Origin: Hysterangium stoloniferum
Taxonomy: Eukaryota > Basidiomycota > Agaricomycetes > Hysterangiales > Hysterangiaceae
Reading direction: 5' to 3'
Assembly (NCBI GenBank): GCA_015178975.1
Contig: WHVD01000002.1
Location: 1,922,001-1,986,000, forward strand
DNA length: 64,000 bases
The position numbers and the translations under genes are program-made. Shown here piece after piece: positions 32,262 through 42,406 of the stretch (its first letter is position 1; every line of letters begins with the position of its first letter). Under the pieces are notes generated by a model. It saw only the letters and a program-made list of their open reading frames with translations, ran no database searches and was not told the origin of the DNA.

Positions 32262-32435
32262 CTGCTCCATATTCCAATAATCATCAATGCATCCTCAAGT
32301 ATTGAAGCTCTCTTCTGGTTCCCAAGTTTTACAGAAGTATCCTTTCCATTTTACTAAATATTTCCTCTTACCATCAACATCTCTATGATCTACTATGCTT
32401 TCATTCATACACTTTGCCATGGGACAATTTTCTCT
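32262..32435 (-). pseudogene. Chromodomain fragment downstream of the Harbinger-like remnant
   Basis: Minus-strand translation gives ESIVDHRDVDGKRKYLVKWK, then GYFCKTWEPEESFNT and a stop. YLVKWKGY...TWEPEESF is a textbook chromodomain pattern with its aromatic residues. It lies about 40-200 bases downstream of the transposase frame on the same strand but in a different frame. No Gypsy integrase precedes it, so its parent element is uncertain. Confidence 0.6.
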
Positions 32436-32470
32436 TTTTTGGGAATAGATTGTGATTTCCAGTATTAGTC

Positions 32471-32884
32471 TCAATCCCTTGTAAAATTTGCTCTTGATCT
32501 CTTAATACATACTATCTGTTCTGTCAATGTTATTATACATGTCAATTCTTCTGTATTATCATCTTTTTTGTAGTCAAAGCTATCTTCCATCCACATAGAA
32601 TGATGTGGCTCAGGTTTCAGATCACCCATTTTAACAAATTGCTGTATGTTTAATAGTAAACATGCTAGTTTAAATTGTAGAGTAAAAACTTCAGGGCAAA
32701 CAGTTCTAATTACAGTTTTATTATTAATTTTTTCAAATTTATGTCCTATGAGACCAAATAGATGTTCAATCTGAAATCTGAAACTTCCAAATCTTGTATT
32801 ATAATTCTTTTCTTCAGGAGTTAAATCAACACCTCTAGGTTTTTGAATGGGACATGAAAAGTTGTGTTCCTTTAGGTCTGTCAT
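32471..32884 (-). pseudogene. PIF/Harbinger-like DDE transposase C-terminal remnant
   Basis: The frame has IQKPRGVDLTPEEKNYNTRF and then FRFQIEHLFGLIGHKFE. This matches the end of DDE_Tnp_4 nucleases (xKPRGxxLTxEQKxxNxxLSxxRxxVEHxFGRLK), where the Glu of IEH is the third catalytic residue. The N-terminal catalytic Asp region is not found upstream in frame. It is a remnant of a DNA transposon with no terminal repeats identified. Confidence 0.6.
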
Positions 32885-32999
32885 TTCAACAATCTTATTA
32901 ATATATGGTTTATATCTTTATAACTCTTTCTATATGTAATTTGGTAAACATTGGTCCATCTGGATTTTGAGCATATAGCTCTGATTTAGATACAAATAA

Positions 33000-33924
33000 G
33001 ACCATACCATTTACATCCATACCACCTTCTTCCAGTCCTCCACAGTCCAATGCTGATGTGCTATAGCAAAGTCCATCCTTGCCTTCCTATGCTTCTTGCT
33101 GAGAAGAAGCTTTTTCTTCTTCATCACAGCTTTCATCCCAACCATCTTGAGACTATTGCACACAGTTTGGGTAGAGATGGACTGGTTGGTGAGATTCCTA
33201 AGGGCTTTGGTCACATCAACAGCAGTGTCAGCCTTCCTAGAGCTGATGAGGTGCTGTGCATAGTGAATGTTGGTAGGGGAAAACTTTGAGCGACGACCAC
33301 ATGGACTTTGAGAGATGAGAACAATGCTTAGAGTGAAGCTTAGAGACTGTGGAAATGCTATGACCAGTAGAAGCTGCAATGTGGCTAGCTGAATGACCAA
33401 CATCAAGCAATGAGAGAATATGATTCTGGCTGGCAAGAGATAAAGTGTGCATTTTGGGAATTGGGGCATTGCTGGTTGCTAAAAGCAATATATTTATACT
33501 CCAGTACAACATAGTCATGTGACATCATGTGACATCATGTGATTTTGTTGATAGGACCCAACTGGAAGTAAAAAATCAACAAAGTCACATGACTATAAGC
33601 ACTTATAGTCATCAAACCTGCCAGCAAAAAAACCCTTCTCATGAATCTCTTGTATATAAATATTTGTAGTATTTCCATATTTGGAGATTATGTAATGGTA
33701 TTGTACTTCCACAATCTAGATATGATAGAGCATATTCACAAATATCTTTGATATGATAGAGCATATTCACAAATATCTTTGATATGATAGAGCATATTCA
33801 CAAATATCTTTGATATGATAGAGCATATTCACAAATATCTTTGATATTTTTGCATCTTTATTCTTTGAATTATGTGGAATATACATCTGAAGTATAAAAC
33901 ATGAGAAGGGTTTTTTGAGGCACT
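33000..33924 (-). mobile_element. Tc1/mariner remnant: transposase N-terminal half and one TIR
   Basis: Minus-strand frames give MHTLSLASQNHILSLLDVGH with a helix-turn-helix, then after a frameshift near 33290 SPTNIHYAQHLISSRKADTA and KHRKARMDFAIAHQHWTVED. The coding part stops before the DDE core at about 33010. The terminal repeat is 33625-33924, with AAAAACCCTTCTCATG at the inner end and CATGAGAAGGGTTTTT at the outer end, next to TA. A 31-bp tandem repeat sits inside it. Confidence 0.7.
33718..33845. repeat. 31-bp tandem repeat within a Tc1 TIR
   Basis: GATATGATAGAGCATATTCA followed by CAAATATCTTT is repeated four times without visible change. Other Tc1-type TIRs here carry one diverged copy (for example TATGATAGAGCATGTTGG... 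near 51510). Confidence 0.93.
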
Positions 33925-34004
33925 GTAGCTCTGGAAAACTTGACAATGCTGTTTGAGCTACCAATTCATTAATTCTGCCATCCCCAACTCTGTCACTCTG
34001 CAAC

Positions 34005-34695
34005 AAAGAAGAAAGTGCTCATGTTGAAGAAGACTCATCATCAGAAGTGACTTGAGTTTGCTCAGTACCACAAAAACCGGACTGTGGAGGACTTCAAAAG
34101 GGTGTTGTGGACAGATGAGACTAAGGTCAACTGAATTGGATCTGATGGAAAGGTGTATCTTTGGAATGAAAGGGGGGAACCAATATCTAACTGAACAACA
34201 ACACTAACTGTCAAGCATGGAGGAGGAAATACTCTCATGATATGGTGCTGTATGGGGTTAAATGGTGTGGGAAAGTTAGTGGGAGTTCAGGGGACACTGG
34301 ATGCTGGTCAGTATGTGGAGAGTTTGGAGGATGGAGTGATAGAAAGCTTTGAAATGCTGGAAATGGAGGCCCAACATTACTTTCAACAGGACAATGGTCC
34401 AAAACACACATATAGGAAGGCCAAACAGTGGTTTGAAGACAATGACATTCAAGTACTATCCTGGCCTGCCCAGTCCCCTGATCTAAATCCCATTGAACAC
34501 CTTTGGGAACACCTCAAGCATTGCTTGTGTCAATACCCAACACCACCTAAAGGAGTACATGAATTATAGGACCAAGTTGTGGAGGAGTGGAATGCAATTC
34601 AACCAGAAGTGTGGCAGAATCTAATAGAAAGTACATACATGCCTAGGAGGATACAAGAAAAGCAAAAGGTGGTCATATCAAGTATTAATTAGTTG
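34005..34695 (+). mobile_element. Second Tc1-like transposase remnant (different subfamily), C-terminal half
   Basis: The frame shows RTVEDFKRVLWTDETKV (first Asp), GGGNTLMIWCCM, FQQDNGPKHTYRKAKQW (second Asp), WPAQSPDLNPIEHLWEHLK (Glu) and a terminal MPRRIQEKQK segment. The catalytic triad is therefore DD34E. Several in-frame stops interrupt it before 34210 and near 34570. The N-terminal DNA-binding part is absent. The sequence differs clearly from the Tc1 copies at 49.3, 52 and 62 kb. Confidence 0.75.
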
Positions 34696-35680
34696 GAAAA
34701 GAGAAAGTCAAAAATCATTCCAATGAGTGATTATTTTGTTTTATTTATTGTTCCACCAATTTGGATTCAAATTATATAAGCCAAGTGTTGAGTTCAAGCT
34801 AAGATGCTATACTACATATTTAAGGTAATTCTTTAAGAATTATCTGATGTCTGGTATTTGTATTGTGAGTCAATCTTTCTAAAACAACAAAACATTGGAA
34901 CAATATTTTGAGCCATTGTATATTCTCTTAAAAAGGGGCTAATTCACAATTTTAAACATCAAAACTGTTACGACCGGAATTCCCACCAGACTCTGGGCAC
35001 TAACTTATACACACCCACACCTTATACGCACCAATTGTCAGTTTACTGGAATTCCTGCCGGACTCTGTACGTCAGACTTGTCCACGCTTGACTTCGTTAC
35101 TTCAAGTATCAGTCACTGGACTACCTGCCAGACTCCATCCCTGTCTATGTCCAACTCTGTCCCATGCATCAGTCACCAGACCCCGCTCGGAAAACCCGTC
35201 ATCCCTCTAACTGAGCCCCTTTCCCATTATAGTCAATGACCTGTCACGATTTGGACTCTGCTCCCACTCCATTCCCATTATGGTTTTATGACCTGTCATG
35301 ATTTGGACTCCGCTTCCATTCCATCCCATTCCTAACACCAAATTTGGTGTTTACTTATCTTGTTTTATGTTTGCTAGTTTTGTTTTCATTATTACTGGAT
35401 TTGGTATGTTATTCATTCCACAGTCTATATAGTCTGGCAGATGTTGTACATACAATCCAGTCAGAAAATCAGCTTAGATTCTCCCCAGTAATCTAGCACA
35501 TTTTCCACTCTAAACCCCTCATTGAATTACACCGCTCTCACTAGTCAGAGCCCAAGGTGTGAAGAGTGGTGGAAGTTCTAACTGTTCTATATATGAAGAA
35601 TATCGACTGTTTAGGTACGACACGTAGTTGTATTGACTGTCTAAGTCTAATACATGCTGAATGAGTATTGACTACTTAGT

Positions 35681-37603
35681 TCAATACATTTGAGTGAAGT
35701 AACTATCTAAGGTAGAGTAGATAGCTAAGACGAATAAAGGGAATTGACCATTAGGTGTCTCCCATATTGTCTCATTGTCATTCTGGTTGTGAGAATCCAC
35801 TATGATTGGTAAGAGGTCGTCTCTCGTGGGACTAGCACAGTCAGGTACTAGAGGAAGTCTAGACAGTGGGTCAACATTGCTGTGTACCCGCCCCACTCGA
35901 TGTAAGATTTCCAGACTGGGGTATGCAGCGTATACCACCCCCCATGCAGCCAGTCGATGATTGGTATTCTCATAAGATCTGGCCCATTGTAACGCCACAT
36001 GGTCAGTGATCAAAAGGATATGTTCTCTTTCGATAAAGGGCTGGAAATGGACTAGTCCCTCCTTAGCAGCTAACACTTCTCGCTCCGTGGCTGAATAATT
36101 ACATTCCACTTTCTTGAGTGTGTGGCTCCAATATGCAATGATGCACTCGACCGTGACACTGGTGTCATCAAAATCTGAGGCCCAGGAATCTGCCCAAGTG
36201 AATTCCAGCCCCTTGGTTTTATAACGAGTAACAAAAATGGGCACATCTCGAGATTGATCGAAGGCTGATCTTGCTTGGGCATAGATTTTAGTGTCCTTTA
36301 GATCCCTGAGTGTCATTTTCTGTATTTGTTGAAGACAACGTCCCAGTGCGAAGTCCGAAGTGTCCGTGTATAACCGATAAGGCATGCCACTCATGGGGTG
36401 TCCGAGTACTGGAGCAGAGCTCAATGCAACCTTGATGTCTTCAAAAGCTCGGGCGTGTTCTGAATCCCAAGTCCAATGAACTCCTTTCTTTAAGAGGTTA
36501 AAGAGCGGAGCAACTATCCAGGAATAAAATGGTATGTAAGCTGAAAAGTACAGAACCATCCCTAGGAAGCGTTGAAGATCTGCTATCTTGGAAGGTGTAG
36601 CTAGTTCCAGTATGGCAGTGACCTTCTCTTGGTGGGTCGAAAAACTGAGTCTAGACACTTTATGACCTAGTAATAGAATCGAGTTATACCCAACATAGCA
36701 TTTTTTGGGCAAGAAAGTGATTCCCACTGCAATTATGGCTTCTAAAACCTGATCTAGATGCTCTAAATGATCATCCCATGTCTTAGAAAAGATCACGATG
36801 TCATCAATATAAATGAGACAGAATATCCATAGGTAAGGTGCAAGTACAGTTTGCATAACTCACTGGAATATAGAGGGTTCATTACAAAGTCCAAAGGGCA
36901 TTTGCCTGAATTGCCACAGTCCTCAATGGGATCTGAAAGTGGTCTTTGGTTTATCTTCTGCTAACATTTCGAGTTGGGTAAAGCCAGCTAATGCGTCAAA
37001 GGAAGATAAAATGTTGGACCCTGAAAGCGCTTGCATGATTTCGGACTGGCGTGGCAACAGGAATTCGTCGGGAACTGTTAGGCTATTCAATTTTCTATAG
37101 TCAATCACCACTCTCGGTTTCCCATTATGATAGATGACGAAGGCTGGCACCCCCCAAGGACTTTTAGATGGTTCAATTACTCCCTGTTGAAACCAAGTAT
37201 CCATTTGCTCATCGATGACCTTCCTATTGGCTGGGGAAGTTGGAAACATTGACATTGAAATAGGTTGCACGCCTTCTTTCAATGGGACATTGAATTTGAT
37301 GTCTACTTGTCCTAAACGCTCATCTACTCCAAAGGCTTGAACATCCTTAGTCAGTACCGACTCTAGGTGGGAGGAGATGTCAGCAGGAATGTCATGTCCT
37401 AAATTGACCAACTTATGTAGGTCCTCTGCTCGAAATGTTTCTATGGTGGCGACTTCTGACATTTTAGGGCCTGCTGGGTCGAAATCATCTGCGAGTTCCC
37501 ATTCTGGAGGCTGTCCGGAAGATTGAGGATTAAGGACACGCTCCTCTTCTATTCTCGATAGGCTCTCCAAGAGGTGAGCGATCTTGGTAGCCATTGACTG
37601 CAT
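35681..37603 (-). pseudogene. Element D reverse transcriptase and RNase H region
   Basis: The region has recognisable RT blocks (the SPWGVPAFVIYHNGKPRVVI region, and FCLIYIDDIVIFSKTWDDH with the YIDD box), a thumb (LGHKVSRLSF, LQRFLGMVLYFSAYIP) and RNase H (YRLYTDTSDFALGRCL; YSATEREVLAAKEGL). The parent element is broken. Confidence 0.75.
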
Positions 37604-37678
37604 CGATGCTTTCTCAGTTGACGATCTAGGCGTCTGGGCCCATTCGTTTGTGTTGTGAATTAATCCAATGGTTTCCCC

Positions 37679-39103
37679 TCATCGAATGATTCTTGGTGTC
37701 AGAGAGGGGTTAGCGAGAGGTATTGCGGCACATTCCCTGGAGATAGCAGTGGTGGGAGCGGCTAGTATACTCCCATTGTCATTCTGCAGCATGACTCCCT
37801 CAATTATCCATTGGTCACCAATAAGATCACCAACAAAAACTTGTACTAGTTGGGCTGATTCCGGCTCTATAGTACAATTCTGTAGGGCCCATGCGACTCT
37901 TTCAGTACGCACCCCTTTGTCTGGTTTGGAAGTCAATTCAGGTAAGTCATTGGCTAGTTCCTCAAGGGGGATCTTGCTAATCGAAAAGGCCAAAGGCTGT
38001 GGCTCCTTGGAGGAACTGGCTGGGATAGACCCTGCCCTCCCTGGCAGAATCAATCTAGAGCCCAACGGCTGGTCTTGTAGTGTTCCGATTTCATAGTTCA
38101 CATGAAAGTCTTTGCCAAGAAGAATCAGGACAGTCATGCCTCGGACAACATACATTTTGGCGGTAAATTTAAGGAGCATACTGGTGTCATCCTTGAGGTA
38201 AATGGGGATATTAACATATCCTAAAACCTTAGCATTACCGGTAAGCTGTACGAGGCGTAATTTAAATCCTTGCTTGAGCTTGGGGCGGTCCACTAGTTCC
38301 TTATAGAAATCCTCTGAAATTAAGGAAAGATCAGCTTTGGTGTCCAACCTGATATTAATAGGATTAGAGGCTTTGGAGTCCCCTATGTGTCTGTAGACGT
38401 GTAATGCTGAAATCCCAATACTGGAGTATCCACCTGGGGGATCCCTTCTGTGGTAGATAATGGTTGAATCCTCTTTCATAAGCCGACTGGATCGAGGGTA
38501 TTGGACCCTGGGTCTTTTGCTTTCCTTTCTTACAGCCAGTTTGACATCCCTCCTGACACATCTACTGTTAGGTACGTTCAGAACAAAGTTGTCCACTTCT
38601 GAATCCGATTTGTCACAAGGAATTAGATTGGGTAACTGCCCTGGGTCGAAGGGGAAGTTCTCCTCCTCTGATCCCTCTAACTCAGAGGGGTCTTCTATAA
38701 TGTAGGTCTGACTTATTTCTTTAGATCGGTTTGCAAATACTTCCTCGTCAATGATTTTCTCAATGGTAGGAGGTTTAGATCGCAATAAGGCTCCCGTCTC
38801 AGTCAGACCTTTCCGGTTCTGATGATGAGCATCTAGCCAGTCTCCTTTCTCAAGGAAATCGTAGTCTGATATAGAAACATAGACTTGCGATGCTTTGTTC
38901 TCATTTGGGGATGAACTCGCATCTAAAACAATGTCGTCCTCTGATTGAGGAAGGTAGACAGAAATGAAAATTGATTCCTCATCAATGTTATGTACTTGTC
39001 CCTGTATGCTTAATCCATAAACTGTTTCATAAGCCCTCTGATCCTCCACCTCCTCGGTTGGGTTCTGCATGGAGCATTTGTTAATAGAGATATAGTGCAA
39101 CAT
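37679..39103 (-). CDS. Element D protease region (retropepsin-like)
   Basis: The frame is open for 474 codons. It follows a Cys/His zinc-knuckle-like segment upstream (CWICGSLEHFKIDCLH at about 39110-39160). It then has an acidic linker and a retropepsin-like fold near INIRLDTKADLSLISEDFYK, continuing through VLILLGKDFHVNYEIG. This is the Gag-Pol junction region of a Gypsy element. Confidence 0.65.
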   Translation of the reverse strand: MLHYISINKCSMQNPTEEVEDQRAYETVYGLSIQGQVHNIDEESIFISVYLPQSEDDIVLDASSSPNENKASQVYVSISDYDFLEKGDWLDAHHQNRKGLTETGALLRSKPPTIEKIIDEEVFANRSKEISQTYIIEDPSELEGSEEENFPFDPGQLPNLIPCDKSDSEVDNFVLNVPNSRCVRRDVKLAVRKESKRPRVQYPRSSRLMKEDSTIIYHRRDPPGGYSSIGISALHVYRHIGDSKASNPINIRLDTKADLSLISEDFYKELVDRPKLKQGFKLRLVQLTGNAKVLGYVNIPIYLKDDTSMLLKFTAKMYVVRGMTVLILLGKDFHVNYEIGTLQDQPLGSRLILPGRAGSIPASSSKEPQPLAFSISKIPLEELANDLPELTSKPDKGVRTERVAWALQNCTIEPESAQLVQVFVGDLIGDQWIIEGVMLQNDNGSILAAPTTAISRECAAIPLANPSLTPRIIR

Positions 39104-39149
39104 CTTACCAGCATGAAGGCAGTCAATCTTAAAATGCTCTAAGCTCCCG

Positions 39150-41463
39150 CAAATCCAGCACTCCTTCAGGGGTTTAGCGACACTTTTCTTGTCGCTTCAT
39201 TTGAAAAAGAACTTGTTTTTTACCCTGTTTCGTGTTGGATCCCCTAGGGGCGGTTATATCTTTGGCTTCGCTGAGAAGGATGTGGCCTCGATTAGTGGAA
39301 TCGATTCCCCTGAAGTGCTCTTCTTCATGCCAGAGATCTGAGTCTTCCTGCTCAGTGATCATGACTCTGGGCTTCTGAAACCAATAATGCTCTCAATGTG
39401 TTTGGACCCAAGCGTTAATCAGAGCCTCTTGCAGATTGTTAGCATAAGTCTGTAAGCTCATGATGTCATCAATGGGTTGTCCTTGTAGAAGGTAAAGCCA
39501 TTCCGTGGGCAGTGTGAGGATGAGTCTGCACATTTCGTCCTTTCGATTTTGGTGGAAGCCATACAAGAATCAATAAAGCTTAATTCTCCATTGAATATAG
39601 TGAACAGGTGTCTCCCAATCATGGCCGACTTGTCGAAATTTCATGGCTTCCCATTCTAAGGCTAAGGATTCACGCCAACGAGTTCCAAGTAATCCCTTGA
39701 CGATACCCCAAAGGAACGATCCATGAGATTGACTGAATTCAGTGTGATGTTCACGGTCTAGAGTGCTCCACCAGATCTTGGCATTGCCAGTGAGTTGTCT
39801 TGGCAGAGCGACTCCTAACAATGCACTCATGGAGTCTGAGATCTCTGAGAGACTCATGATATCCATGATGTAGTCCAAGGCTTTGGATTGAGTTCCATCA
39901 TATTCGGGAAGGTCAGACCATTTGATGTCATTGGTGTTAAGAGACATCTTTTTATCCTTAGGTAAGTCATCGATAGGTGCACTGGCTCGAGGCTGCATCG
40001 GAGTTCAAAAGGGAGAGTTAGGTACTCCACCATGATGCCCCCCACATCCCGAATTCCCTCCATAGTCTGAACTACTAGAGCTCCCAGATGAACTGCTAGG
40101 GGGTCCTCCTGGTGGCAGAAAGGGATTCGAGGAGATCAGCAGGGAATGGCAGGGATCGTCTGGGTTCAGAGATCCTCGACCAGCAACTTGACCAGCTATG
40201 CCCTCGGTGAATGTGGTAGAGAAGGACAATTGACCCCTGTTGGTGACTGATCTATTCCTAGTCGTGGGTAGTTCATCACCGGAGTTAGGATTATCTGGAA
40301 GTCATTCGAACGTGACGCAAGAGCGATGAATCCCCTGGTGGGGTGCTGGGCTGAGTTCCTTCGAGATTTCTCTCTCAATTTTGATTGTATTAAAAGGCTG
40401 ATGCGGCTGAGGTTGGTGGAAGGGAGTGCAGATTTCCATCCCCTTTTCCTGAAGATGGTCTGCAACTTGCATCCTCATATCCAATGGGAAGTCTTGCAAA
40501 ATAACGGGACGATTGAGCGAATGAAGGAAACAAGTGTCGGGAGACCCATTTAGGTTACAAACAAACAAACTAGTTGTGGAGATCAGTGAATTGGGCACTT
40601 GGATCGAGTTATTATAAGGGTAGAGCACTTCCAAAACCATCTTATCGAGTCTCCTCTGATTTCGCCTCAACCGACCCCTTAGAGTAAAATATGTGAATGA
40701 TGAATTTCAAGTGACCCCGTTTAGAGATTCCTCCAACATTCGGATGTATATATACTGGTAGTCAACCTTGGGCATGATGTGATCCCCACTGAGTAGGACA
40801 TGAAGTATTTGCAACACATCATCGTGTGCATGGAGCGCTTCGAGGAATAAAGAGACCACTTCCTGCTTAAAAATCATCCTTCCTCCTTCCATAACAGAAG
40901 TAACCTCACTCAACCATTTGGGAATCGAGCGGGTCAGATCCTCAAGGGTTCCTGGTCACATGAATAAGTCCTGCACTGATAAGATGGCCTGATAATGACC
41001 TAACCAGACTTCTACAGTCACCGGTAAAGAAGGGTAATCCATTGTACTCCTCCACAAAGGGAGTAACCTGATCCGTGGAGATTCAATCGGCATAGTACAT
41101 ATCCCATTGCAAATTGATGGGCTCAGCATAAACCATATGACCCCCAAAGAATTGCTTGAGGATGACCTGCCTAGGTGGGAATGAGAGAACGGGTTCGAGA
41201 GCATGGGTAGGCTTGGCATTAGCTCCAGGAGTGCTCAACTGCCCAGTTGATGGACGTTCCTCATGCAGACCTGGGGGAGTATCCATTGATGGTCCAGCTG
41301 CTGCTCCAGGGGAACTTCCAGGAGGAACTGGTTTTTGAAAAGTCAACGAAGACTTACTCATGGTGATGTTATGGGGTGGTTCCAGACTTGCAGGTCTTTG
41401 ACGAGGTTTTGAACTACTCGGGGTTGTCGAAGATCTCGGTGTTTGGTTCTTGCCAGTGGTCAT
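39150..41463 (-). pseudogene. Element D gag-like region
   Basis: A start region rich in Pro, Ser and Thr (MTTGKNQTPRSSTTPSSSKP) is followed by a long gag-like body. A capsid-like segment at about 39570-40000 includes YDGTQSKALDYIMDIMSL. Position and composition fit gag, and the similarity to the other gag genes here is weak. Confidence 0.5.
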
Positions 41464-41540
41464 TTATGTGCTTAGAAATTAATAGTTGTAGAGTAATGTT
41501 TTCTCTGTAGGGAAAGAGTGGTCTGGCCCAGATCACCACT

Positions 41541-42171
41541 GTGAAGAGTGGTGGAAGTTCTAACTGTTCTATATACGAAGAATATCGACCGTTTAGGTAT
41601 GACATGTAGTTGTATTGACTGTCTAAGTCTAATACACGCTGAATGAGTATTGACTACTTAGTTCAATACGTTTGAGTGAAGTAACTATCTAAGGTAGAGT
41701 AGATAGCTAAGACGAATAAAGGGAATCGACCGTTAGGTGCGATTCTGAATGACTGCTCGAGTGTAGAAAGAATAATGAGAGTCAAATAATAGAGTAGTGT
41801 GGATGTGGTCCGCACGGATTGAGATATAGGTGGAGTTTCAACTGGCACAGTTTGAAACTCTGATTGTGTAGATAGTTGAAGCCCGTCTGTGATGGTCGAG
41901 ACAATGCCCCAATCACAACTTACAGGACACTAACTGGGTGTCTGGGTAAGTCATGGTTGTGGGGTAAAAAGTGTCTGAGTTCTAATTACGGGCACTAGAA
42001 TACAAGAGTCTGGTGTGTATGCACCCACAAGAGTCGATGTACCATATACATAGGTCGTCAAACTAATATAAGTGTATAATAGAATAGAGAGAAAGAAGAA
42101 ATAATAATGGGAATATAGTATGGGCATATCCAGACTATATTTCCTGAGCATATTTCACCATACCTCTCACA
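41541..42171 (-). repeat. 5' LTR of element D
   Basis: It is 631 bp, TGTGAGAGG to CTTCACA when read on the minus strand. It matches the solo LTR at 61044-61678 and the short piece at 35558-35757. Confidence 0.85.
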
Positions 42172-42406
42172 CACGGGCTCCAATACATCTATCACTCAAC
42201 CTCCAACTTATCTATCTCAACTCCCCAACCTCTCAACCCACAACCCCTCGACCCATGAACTCCACCCGAACTCCCTGGGATTCCCGTCTGCCCATTTGAA
42301 ATTGGACAACACGATCTTGCGAGGGTGCAGCCTATAAGCTGAAGCCAAGTCCTATGGGATTTCCCATGGGTTTCTCCGGAAACCCTCTGTGTATGCACCC
42401 TTAACA

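Larger units (their letters stand above)
35558..42171 (-). mobile_element. Gypsy element D, broken, nested in the solo LTR
   Basis: On the minus strand a 5' LTR at 41541-42171 is followed by gag-like coding (about 39150-41463), protease (37679-39103), RT and RNase H (35681-37603), and then only about 200 bases of a 3' LTR (35558-35757). Integrase is not found, so a large internal stretch has been lost. The insertion site duplication is CAAGG at 35553-35557 and CACGG at 42172-42176. The element is old enough to have several breaks in addition to the loss. Its LTR (TGTGAGAGG...CTTCACA) recurs as a solo LTR at 61044-61678. Confidence 0.85.
34966..42406 (+). mobile_element. Solo LTR of the A family split by element D
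   Basis: The left part, 34966-35557, starts TGTTACGACC. The right part, 42177-42406, ends CCCTTAACA. Together they make about 822 bp, the size of an A-family LTR. AAAAC flanks the whole on both sides (34961-34965 and 42407-42411), a perfect 5-bp duplication. Confidence 0.85.

Noticed and set aside
33718-33845. Regularly spaced repeats considered as a CRISPR-like array
   Set aside because: The units are contiguous with no spacers and lie in a transposon TIR of a eukaryote.
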